NCBI GenBank assembly: GCA_028705785.1
Contig: JAQWCT010000092.1
Coordinates: 1 to 9,315 of the forward strand
Source of the DNA: Sulfurospirillaceae bacterium
GTDB taxonomy: Bacteria > Campylobacterota > Campylobacteria > Campylobacterales > Sulfurospirillaceae
Direction: 5' to 3'
DNA length: 9,315 nt
Position 1 is the first letter of the stretch, and every line of letters begins with the position of its first letter. The translations under genes and the position numbers were made by a program. Shown in pieces: positions 1 through 5,910 of this stretch. A model generated the notes under the pieces. It searched no databases. It was not told where the DNA came from and was given only the letters and a program-made list of their open reading frames with translations.

Positions 1-1355
1 GGTTTGGCTTGCTTACCGAGTAAAAAATGCACCATGTACGATTGTTCATTGACCCATGTTCCTCTTTGGTGTTGGTTCATACCCATCGTCCAAAAACTGA
101 CTACTTTTCTATTTTTTTCAATATAAAGGTTTGCAAGCAGTTGCAATTTGGCTTTAAAATCCTCGATTTTTTCATCTGGATTACCTTTAGCAATTTTTGC
201 CACATACTCTAAAGTATAAGGCTCTAAACCTTTTTTAAAATCTTCAAATGAGATTTCCCAATGCACAGCTGCAGCACCTGCTTTATCCATTTTCATGGTA
301 TCGCCAGCTTTTACACCTAAGTGTGCAAGCCCTGGGGCTTCTTTCTCACTGATGACTTTGGCATCTTCTTTTCTGTTGATAACCAATTCTTTTTCTGAAT
401 AACCATTTTTCTTAGCATCCGCTTCTGTTCGCATACCATAACCGATATTGGCAAAACCCGTTGCAAAAATAGTGTTTTTCTTTACAAAATCCCAGTCAAT
501 TGCTTCTGGGTGATTGTAAACTATCTCTCGTGCAATATAGTTCCAAATCGCCAAATCTGTACTTGGTGAGAAAATGATTTCAGTGTCCGCAAGGTCGGAA
601 CATCTGTGTGTATAAGTAGAAAGGTTGATAACTTTAACTTTATCAGGAGCTGATAGTTTTCTATCACTGACTCTTGACCAAAGAATTGGATGCATCTCAG
701 CCATATTCGCACCCCATGTGACGATGGTATCGGTGATTTCGATATCGTCATAACAACCTGATGGCTCATCGATACCAAATGTTTGCATAAATCCAGCCAC
801 CGCTGAAGCCATACAATGTCTTGCATTTGGGTCGATACCATTAGCGCGGAAACCTGCTTTCATGAGTTTTGCAGCAGCATATCCTTCTTGAATCGTATAT
901 TGACCTGAGCCAAATACACCAATAGCCTCTGGGCCACCGGCTTTAAACGCTTTTTTGATATGTTTTTCCATCTCATCAAACGCTCTTTTCCAAGAAACTG
1001 GTTTAAACTGACCTTTTTTGTCAAATTCACCTTTATCATTCATACGAAGTAAAGGTTGCTTTAACCTATCAGCACCATACATAATTTTAGCGGTAAAATA
1101 CCCTTTGATACAGTTAAGTCCACGATTCACTGGACACGCTGGATCACCTTTAACTGCGACAACTTTACCCTCTTTTGTAGCCATCATGATACCACAACCG
1201 GTACCACAGAAACGACAAACGGCTTTGTCCCAGCGCCAACCCGCTTCTGCTTGTTCAGCAGCAGCTTTAAGTTCACTAGGAACACTGATGCCCACGGCCG
1301 CAGCGGCACTTGCAGCAGCGGTTGTTTTTAGAAAGTCTCTTCTTGAAAGCGACAT
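1..1355 (-). CDS. napA: Periplasmic nitrate reductase catalytic subunit NapA, 5' part (runs off window)
   Basis: NapA is the periplasmic molybdenum enzyme that reduces nitrate to nitrite, taking electrons from the quinol pool through Nap partner proteins. The start at 1355 is set by a strong AGGAGGT site about 6 bases upstream. Residues 1-35 form a twin-arginine (Tat) signal with SRRDFLK and an Ala-rich stretch. A [4Fe-4S] site follows with Cys47, Cys50, Cys54 and Cys82 (CRFCGTGC, then LNCIKGY). The molybdenum-ligand Cys181 lies in NARHCMASAV, and AEMHPILWSR follows further on. The frame stays open for 451 codons to the window edge and breaks off in FLLGKQAKP, about half of the usual length of roughly 930 residues. 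No frameshift was seen in the parts I translated. The gene lies downstream of a response regulator and kinase on the same strand but has its own candidate promoter. In Campylobacterota napG, napH, napB and others usually follow; here they would lie beyond position 1. Confidence 0.96.
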   Translation of the reverse strand, partial: MSLSRRDFLKTTAAASAAAAVGISVPSELKAAAEQAEAGWRWDKAVCRFCGTGCGIMMATKEGKVVAVKGDPACPVNRGLNCIKGYFTAKIMYGADRLKQPLLRMNDKGEFDKKGQFKPVSWKRAFDEMEKHIKKAFKAGGPEAIGVFGSGQYTIQEGYAAAKLMKAGFRANGIDPNARHCMASAVAGFMQTFGIDEPSGCYDDIEITDTIVTWGANMAEMHPILWSRVSDRKLSAPDKVKVINLSTYTHRCSDLADTEIIFSPSTDLAIWNYIAREIVYNHPEAIDWDFVKKNTIFATGFANIGYGMRTEADAKKNGYSEKELVINRKEDAKVISEKEAPGLAHLGVKAGDTMKMDKAGAAAVHWEISFEDFKKGLEPYTLEYVAKIAKGNPDEKIEDFKAKLQLLANLYIEKNRKVVSFWTMGMNQHQRGTWVNEQSYMVHFLLGKQAK

Positions 1356-1390
1356 ATTGATACCTCCTGATTTGAGTCATATACGAGAGA

Positions 1391-1396
1391 AGTCTA
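1391..1396 (-). promoter_or_regulatory. Candidate -10 element of the napA promoter
   Basis: TAGACT on the minus strand matches TATAAT at four of six positions and is preceded by TGG. It puts the transcription start near 1384, about 29 bases upstream of the napA start codon. No good -35 hexamer is present; the Crp/Fnr-type palindrome occupies that region, as expected for an activator-dependent promoter. Confidence 0.45.
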
Positions 1397-1418
1397 CCAC
1401 TATGCAAAATCTCAATCC

Positions 1419-1432
1419 ATGACTTAAGTCAA
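1419..1432 (-). promoter_or_regulatory. Crp/Fnr-family operator upstream of napA
   Basis: The minus strand reads TTGACTTAAGTCAT, containing the perfect 12-bp palindrome TGACTTAAGTCA (1420-1431). It fits the TTGA-N6-TCAA type of site used by FNR, FixK, DNR and Nss-type regulators, with one mismatch in the outermost base. Its centre (1425.5) is exactly 41.5 bp upstream of the start predicted from the -10 at 1391-1396, which is the class II activator position. Regulation of nap by a nitrogen-oxide or redox-sensing Crp/Fnr protein is an inference; the regulator is not in the window. Confidence 0.65.
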
Positions 1433-1441
1433 TAGGTTAGA

Positions 1442-3334
1442 TTAAAAATTCAATAAAGGAATAAAGATAACAAAACAAGTGCCGCCATTTTTATTTTCTA
1501 CTTTAATCTTGCCATGAAAACGGTTTTCAATAATGTCTTTGCAAATAAATAGCCCCACTCCAGCGCTATCTCTTTTACATGTAACATTAAACTCAAAGAT
1601 ACTTTCAATAGGTTTGATAGTTACACCACCAGCATTATCTTGAATAGAAATAACACATATTTCATCTTTTTCATCTACATTAACATCAATGACTGCTGCC
1701 AAGTGATCTACTGTATCAAACTCTTCTTTGGCATTGAGCAAAATATTGAGAATGACTTGTATAAATTCATTAGGATTACCGCGTATGATAGAATTTGCCA
1801 TCTTATTAATCCTCAATTCTATTTGGGAATTTTTTAAAGAATAATCCAACATTTTTTGAATGGATTCTAATTCTTCACATACGAAAAATTGATTTTTATT
1901 GGTGTACGATTGAAGAAGAAAACTATAGAAAGTATCAATTGTCTCTGAAAGATGTTTTATTATTTCGAAACTCATATCAAGTGATTCAATCAACTTTACT
2001 TTTTTCACGCGTGTCTCCAAAACAAGACTGCCTTTCATATAGGTTAAAATCGCACCCAGCCCATTAAGAGGCTGTTTCCATTGATGGGCGACATTGCCAA
2101 TTGTTTTTCCAATAGAAATATATCTTGATTGATAGAGCCGTTCTTTATTGGCTTCTAGTATCTGAACTTTCATTCTATTGTGTTCAAGTTTCATCAATCT
2201 AATTTTCAAAAGCAACATACATGTAAAGATAATCATCTCCCATAGGCTCCCCAATAAAAGAACATTTTTGCCCATTGCGATAACAGGAATAAGCCCTATT
2301 TGCATCAACCAAAACAAAAGTGCTCCACTGTAAAATCCCAATAATCCTACAAGATATAATTTAGCGAACAATACTTTTCTACACAAAGCAACAAACCCTA
2401 AAAATACACAATATGACGGAACGATAATCCCCGCTATAAAAGCAATGGTTTGCCATGAACTATGAATGTCGAGCGCAAAAAATACTACAACAGTGATAAT
2501 GCACAGAAAATAGGTCATTTTTACAAGCAGTGAGGATAAGCGATGAATGTCTAAAAAATAAAGGCTTAATAGCAAAAGGGCAACATGAAACCCCTGAGAA
2601 CTTGCCACTCTAATGAAAGTATTGACCCATAAAAAATCTTGCAAGATAAGAAAAGTATAATTATGAATATACATAATAAATATCCAAAATGAGGCTAAAT
2701 GAATACTATAAAACAAGTATTCTTTCAGTTTGAATATACCATAGAGTATGACATTTGACAATAATAACAAAAACAAGCATCCTGAAAAAAGTGCTACTAC
2801 GATAATGGGTATAAATTTGTCAGAATAAAGTTTAGCTTTCGTGTCAATATCCATAGAAATGATAATAGGTCTATTAGCGATAATTTTAAAAAGATAGGTT
2901 AAGGGTTCATCGGATTCCAACACAGAAAATCGAACAAAAAAGTCCTTTACTTCTCGCTCTTTTAATTGAATGGTATTACCATTGATAGTCGAATGTATGA
3001 GTTGATTTTCTTTAAACACAAAACACTCAATCCGTGCCAACTGGTCATATTTAAATTCTATAAAAAGCTCTTGAGGATTGGTATTTTTGAGTTTTAACGC
3101 AATCCAATAAGTAGCATTATTGGCGCCTAAACTCTTTACATGTAAAGGTAATTTCTCAAATTTACCTTGGTTCAATAATGCATATACATCGTTATAATTG
3201 AGATGTTCAGTATCTTTAAATATTTTGGCTTGCTCAAGCAAAACTGGTGAAGGAAGAGAGTTTGAAATATGGAGCGATTCAACAGAAAATAAGAATGAGG
3301 GAATGAGAAACAAAAAAATAAAAAAACACTTCAC
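1442..3334 (-). CDS. 7TMR-DISM sensor histidine kinase
   Basis: This is a 630-residue membrane sensor kinase. A signal peptide (about 1-18) leads into an extracytoplasmic 7TMR-DISMED2-like domain (about 28-165, with YWIALKLKN typical of the fold). A seven-helix 7TMR-DISM membrane unit (about 172-378) and a short helical linker follow. The dimerisation domain has its phospho-acceptor His417 in NVAHQWKQPLN. The ATPase domain shows the N-box with Asn534 (NILLNAKEEF), G1 (DNAGG, 566-570), the F-box FEF (580-582), G2 (GVGLFICK, 592-599) and G3 (NGGT, 616-619), so it looks catalytically complete. The start is GTG with an in-frame TAA directly upstream, so it cannot extend further; the ribosome site (GGGATGA) is weak. 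It begins 34 bp after the response regulator and probably shares its transcript. The ligand is unknown; nitrate or another respiratory signal is only suggested by adjacent napA. Confidence 0.9.
   Translation of the reverse strand: MKCFFIFLFLIPSFLFSVESLHISNSLPSPVLLEQAKIFKDTEHLNYNDVYALLNQGKFEKLPLHVKSLGANNATYWIALKLKNTNPQELFIEFKYDQLARIECFVFKENQLIHSTINGNTIQLKEREVKDFFVRFSVLESDEPLTYLFKIIANRPIIISMDIDTKAKLYSDKFIPIIVVALFSGCLFLLLLSNVILYGIFKLKEYLFYSIHLASFWIFIMYIHNYTFLILQDFLWVNTFIRVASSQGFHVALLLLSLYFLDIHRLSSLLVKMTYFLCIITVVVFFALDIHSSWQTIAFIAGIIVPSYCVFLGFVALCRKVLFAKLYLVGLLGFYSGALLFWLMQIGLIPVIAMGKNVLLLGSLWEMIIFTCMLLLKIRLMKLEHNRMKVQILEANKERLYQSRYISIGKTIGNVAHQWKQPLNGLGAILTYMKGSLVLETRVKKVKLIESLDMSFEIIKHLSETIDTFYSFLLQSYTNKNQFFVCEELESIQKMLDYSLKNSQIELRINKMANSIIRGNPNEFIQVILNILLNAKEEFDTVDHLAAVIDVNVDEKDEICVISIQDNAGGVTIKPIESIFEFNVTCKRDSAGVGLFICKDIIENRFHGKIKVENKNGGTCFVIFIPLLNF
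1576..1583. repeat. TACATGTA palindrome, copy 1
   Basis: Context TTTTACATGTAAC, inside the kinase gene (codons for VTC). One of eight copies of this octamer in the window. Confidence 0.6.
2218..2225. repeat. TACATGTA palindrome, copy 2
   Basis: Context ACATACATGTAAAG, inside the kinase gene (codons for FTCM). The right arm matches the longer consensus CTTTACATGTAAAG. Confidence 0.6.
3134..3147. repeat. CTTTACATGTAAAG palindrome, copy 3 (perfect 14-mer)
   Basis: A full 14-bp perfect palindrome inside the kinase gene (codons for LHVK). Confidence 0.65.
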
Positions 3335-3368
3335 TTAGTTCATCCCAACATTAATATTGACGAATATC

Positions 3369-3668
3369 TCAATCTCCTATCTTATTTTTTGTAAATTCTT
3401 TATCAAGATTGATACGATACCCAACACCTCTTATCACGGAAATAACATCATTACCTAATTTTTTGCGTACACGCAAAACAAGGTTTTTAACAGCTGAATT
3501 GCATTGTACTTCATAATTCCATAATTTTGCTTCAATAAGCTCTTTAGAAATTGTTCTATGATGATTTTCCAAAAGAAATTCAATGAGTTCTAGTTCTTTA
3601 TGTCCTAAAGTTTGAATTACATTGTGATAGTAAAATTCCTTGGTATCTCTATTAAAATCAAGTTTTGA
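3369..3668 (-). pseudogene. OmpR-type winged-helix part of a frameshifted response regulator
   Basis: This frame encodes the DNA-binding C-terminal domain of an OmpR/PhoB-family response regulator, separated from its receiver by a frameshift. From 3668 it reads KLDFNRDTKEFYYHNV, HKELELIEFLLENHH (helix 1 region), ISKELIEAKLWNYE, the recognition helix SAVKNLVLRVRKKLG and the terminal hairpin VISVIRGVGYRINL, all diagnostic of Trans_reg_C. The first usable start inside the frame is a TTG at 3572, which would give 67 residues and cut away the N-terminal strands and part of the first helix, so independent expression as a functional domain is doubtful. Adding one A to the four-A run at 3663-3666 joins it to the receiver and gives a normal 239-residue regulator. 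It ends 34 bp before the kinase. It could be a true pseudogene, a recent mutation or a sequencing error. Confidence 0.85.
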
Positions 3669-4087
3669 TTAAAAGTAATTAAATTGGGTGTAACATGCGT
3701 TCTCTTGATGGCCTGCAATAGCTTTTCAACTAAAAGCATAAACTCAATAGGTTTTATCAAATATCCATCGATAGCTAAATTAGCCGCATTTAAAAGTACA
3801 TTTTTATCATCAAAGCTCGTGAGCATGATGATGGGAATTTGATAATCAATTTGACGGATTTGTCGCGTTAGCTTAATACCATCTTTTTTGGGCATTCTCA
3901 CATCGGTTAGAATAATATCTGGTTGTTCATCTTCATAAAGATTGTACGCTTCTTCGCCATCTTTAGCACAATATACTTTATGAAACAACATCTTAAGCGT
4001 ATGCGTCATTTGTAGTCTAGTCGTAAAATCATCTTCGACAAACAAGATGCGTTTACTTTTTAAAATCAACACGCTACTACTGTTCAA
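3617..4087 (-). CDS. Response regulator receiver domain (N-terminal part of a frameshifted OmpR-family regulator)
   Basis: The first 125 or so residues are an intact CheY-like receiver: acidic pocket Glu18-Asp19-Asp20 (LFVEDD), phospho-acceptor Asp62 in ILTDVRMPKKDG, Thr90 in IIMLTSF and Lys112 in YLIKPIE. It should accept phosphate from the downstream 7TMR-DISM kinase. After Gln141 the frame slips into 15 unrelated residues and stops at TAA (3617-3619), while the matching winged-helix domain continues in the -1 frame. As it stands the product is a 156-residue stand-alone receiver without DNA-binding output. The start is TTG at 4087, chosen because AAGGA (4094-4098) sits 6 bases upstream and the receiver begins only 11 residues later. 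A TATAAT promoter lies upstream. Confidence 0.85.
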   Translation of the reverse strand: MNSSSVLILKSKRILFVEDDFTTRLQMTHTLKMLFHKVYCAKDGEEAYNLYEDEQPDIILTDVRMPKKDGIKLTRQIRQIDYQIPIIMLTSFDDKNVLLNAANLAIDGYLIKPIEFMLLVEKLLQAIKRTHVTPNLITFNQNLILIEIPRNFTITM

Positions 4088-4093
4088 ATTCGA

Positions 4094-4098
4094 TCCTT
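4094..4098 (-). promoter_or_regulatory. Ribosome binding site that supports the TTG start of the response regulator
   Basis: AAGGA on the minus strand lies 6 bases before the TTG at 4087-4085. No ATG occurs between it and the receiver core, so this site decides the start. Confidence 0.6.
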
Positions 4099-4139
4099 AA
4101 TACAAATACTAGAGGCAAATGACAGAAAAATAGATATGC

Positions 4140-4145
4140 ATTATA
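4140..4145 (-). promoter_or_regulatory. -10 element (TATAAT) of the response regulator-kinase promoter
   Basis: The minus strand has a perfect TATAAT, about 53 bases upstream of the TTG start. The hexamer 17 bp further upstream (ACTTTC) is a poor -35, so the promoter probably needs an activator; the direct repeat at 4156-4173 covers exactly that place. Confidence 0.6.
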
Positions 4146-4152
4146 GCGCATC

Positions 4153-4173
4153 AAAGTCATATGAAAGTCACAC
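4153..4173 (-). promoter_or_regulatory. Direct repeat resembling an OmpR/PhoB-family box
   Basis: On the minus strand TGACTTT occurs twice with an 11-bp period (4170-4164 and 4159-4153). Read as GTGTGAC-N4-ATATGAC it lies 10 bp upstream of the TATAAT, replacing the -35. This is the layout of the Pho box (two 7-bp repeats, 4-bp spacer). Autoregulation by the adjacent OmpR-family regulator is an inference. Confidence 0.5.
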
Positions 4174-4209
4174 CATAAGGCTAACTACATGACCATAAAA
4201 ATTCATCTT

Positions 4210-4217
4210 TACATGTA
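4210..4217. repeat. TACATGTA palindrome, copy 4
   Basis: Context TCTTTACATGTAGA, in the divergent gap between the response regulator and the chemoreceptor. Confidence 0.6.
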
Positions 4218-4227
4218 GAATTCAAAC

Positions 4228-4233
4228 TATAAG
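4228..4233 (+). promoter_or_regulatory. Weak candidate -10 for the chemoreceptor gene
   Basis: TATAAG matches five of six positions of TATAAT and lies about 60 bases upstream of the chemoreceptor start. A TTTACA hexamer, part of the TACATGTA palindrome, lies only 14 bp upstream, too close for a standard -35. No sigma-28 or sigma-54 motif was recognised in the 4104-4294 gap. Confidence 0.3.
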
Positions 4234-4294
4234 TTTTTAAAATCATTAGCTTCGTCGTTCATCATGTAAAACATCACATTCACAAAGGATTTTC

Positions 4295-5896
4295 ATGCTT
4301 CAGACAATTCGCGCTAAATTACTATTTTTACTCTTTGTTTTTCTTTTTGCAATTGGTAGTTTAGGATATCTACTCACATCCAATACCAATGATGCTGAAA
4401 ATGCTGCTACACAAATTAAAAATGCTGGATACATTCGTTCACTCAGCTCACAACTTGGTGTTCATACAAGAGGTTATCAGCTTTTCTTTGACCAGCGTAT
4501 TTTAGAAAGTTATTTTACAACATACAACACGATATCAAAACTTATTGTAGAGCTTCGCCCGTCTTTAAAAACCAATGAGACTAAAGCCTTACTGGAAGAA
4601 GTATTAAATGAAATTGAAACCTATCACAGAGCTAGTACCGCGAGATTTGAACTTCTTAAAAAATACAAAACGGCTATTACAACGGTAGAATTTAAAGACT
4701 CTATAGATGGACATGCATTAGCCGAGCTCAACACACAAGCGAGTAAAAATTATTTTAAAATAGAAGAGTTGGTCAACACATTAACAGATGCATTAGAAAT
4801 ATACGAATTTTCAATGCTTGAAAAGGCAAAAATATTCGGTTTAATTCTCGCAGCTATTATTTTTATTATTGCCATTGCTATTTTTCTATTGATCAACCGC
4901 TCAATTCACGCTGCTATCACAAAAGCTATCATCGGTTGCCAATATATTTCTGAAAATAAAGACTTGCATTATCGCATTCAAACAGGTAGTAATGATGAAA
5001 TAGCACAAATCACAACCGTGATGAATCAACTGCTCTCTCAATTAGCCAAAGCGCTTGATGATGCCAAAAAAACAGCCATCGAAAATGCAGCTGTCTCGGA
5101 AGAATTGTCTAGTACCTCCATGCAAATTGGTATTCGTATTGAAGATGCAGCTAAAGAGGTAGAAGAGACAACACAAGCCACGGAAGCTGTCGCCGAGATA
5201 TTGCATAAAAGTGAAGATAGCTCACAAAAATCAGGATTTTTAATCGCAGAAGTAGCCACAGAACTTAACGGTGCTGCCGAAGAAGTTTTGGCCGTCTCAA
5301 CCAATCTTCAAGGTGTTGTAACCCAACAAACAGATCTTTCTACCAGATTGGAACAACTCGACCAAGAAGTAGTTCAAGTCAAGCAAGTGCTAGCTGTTAT
5401 CGCAGATATTGCTGAACAAACCAACCTTTTAGCCCTCAATGCTGCTATAGAAGCGGCGCGCGCAGGTGACCATGGTAGAGGATTTGCTGTTGTTGCTGAT
5501 GAAGTGCGAAAATTAGCTGAGCGCACACAAAAAAGCCTTATTGAAAGTAACGCAACCGTTGCAGTCATCGTTCAATCGGTAAATTCTGCGGCTGAAATGA
5601 TGAAAGTGAGTGCGAAAGAGATACAACAATTAAGCAATCGTGCTCAAGTGACTCAAACATTGATGCTCAAAACAGTCTCAAATATGAATGAAGCGCAAGA
5701 CATGGCTAAGCAAACCGTGCAAGATACCAAAATGGGAAGAGTTAAAACATCAGAAGTGATTGAGCGAATACACAATGTCAGCCAATTTTCCAATACCAAT
5801 GCAAGAAGCGTTGAAGAAATTGCTTCGGCTGCTGAGCATTTAGCAAAATTGTCTGAGGGGCTTAGTGTGACACTCTCAGCTTTCAAAACTACTTAA
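4295..5896 (+). CDS. Methyl-accepting chemotaxis protein with a NarX/PilJ-like nitrate P-box motif
   Basis: This is a 533-residue transmembrane chemoreceptor. TM1 spans about 8-27, a helical periplasmic domain about 28-178, TM2 about 180-200 and a HAMP domain about 201-253. A long coiled-coil signalling domain runs to the C-terminus, with the conserved hairpin tip at about 371-411 (EQTNLLALNAAIEAARAG and GRGFAVVADEVRKLAERT). About 280 residues follow the HAMP, which suits a 40-heptad class; there is no NWETF-like CheR tether. The first periplasmic helix contains IKNAGYIRSLS (41-51), which aligns with the P-box of NarX/NarQ (INxAGSLRMQS) and the similar motif of PilJ-domain receptors. Gly45 and Arg48 match the NarQ Gly47/Arg50 nitrate contacts. 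Nitrate or nitrite sensing is therefore a good inference, supported by nearby napA. AAAGGA lies 5-6 bases before the ATG. The gene is divergent from the regulator and probably co-transcribed with the GGDEF-EAL gene 14 bases downstream. Confidence 0.93.
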   Translation: MLQTIRAKLLFLLFVFLFAIGSLGYLLTSNTNDAENAATQIKNAGYIRSLSSQLGVHTRGYQLFFDQRILESYFTTYNTISKLIVELRPSLKTNETKALLEEVLNEIETYHRASTARFELLKKYKTAITTVEFKDSIDGHALAELNTQASKNYFKIEELVNTLTDALEIYEFSMLEKAKIFGLILAAIIFIIAIAIFLLINRSIHAAITKAIIGCQYISENKDLHYRIQTGSNDEIAQITTVMNQLLSQLAKALDDAKKTAIENAAVSEELSSTSMQIGIRIEDAAKEVEETTQATEAVAEILHKSEDSSQKSGFLIAEVATELNGAAEEVLAVSTNLQGVVTQQTDLSTRLEQLDQEVVQVKQVLAVIADIAEQTNLLALNAAIEAARAGDHGRGFAVVADEVRKLAERTQKSLIESNATVAVIVQSVNSAAEMMKVSAKEIQQLSNRAQVTQTLMLKTVSNMNEAQDMAKQTVQDTKMGRVKTSEVIERIHNVSQFSNTNARSVEEIASAAEHLAKLSEGLSVTLSAFKTT

Positions 5897-5910
5897 TTTT
5901 GATAGTTACT

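Noticed and set aside
521..841. Open frame of 106 codons on the minus strand and similar open frames opposite or within the chemoreceptor and GGDEF-EAL genes
   Set aside because: They are shadows of napA and other well-supported genes in other frames, with no recognisable domain or ribosome site.
1368..1379. A second Crp/Fnr-like motif TGACTCAAATCA upstream of napA
   Set aside because: It overlaps the napA ribosome site downstream of the predicted transcription start and its inner bases are not symmetrical.
3660..3670. Programmed -1 frameshifting as the explanation of the split response regulator
   Set aside because: The zero-frame context is AAT CAA AAC, not an X XXY YYZ slippery heptamer, the A-run has only four bases, and I see no clear stimulatory hairpin just downstream.
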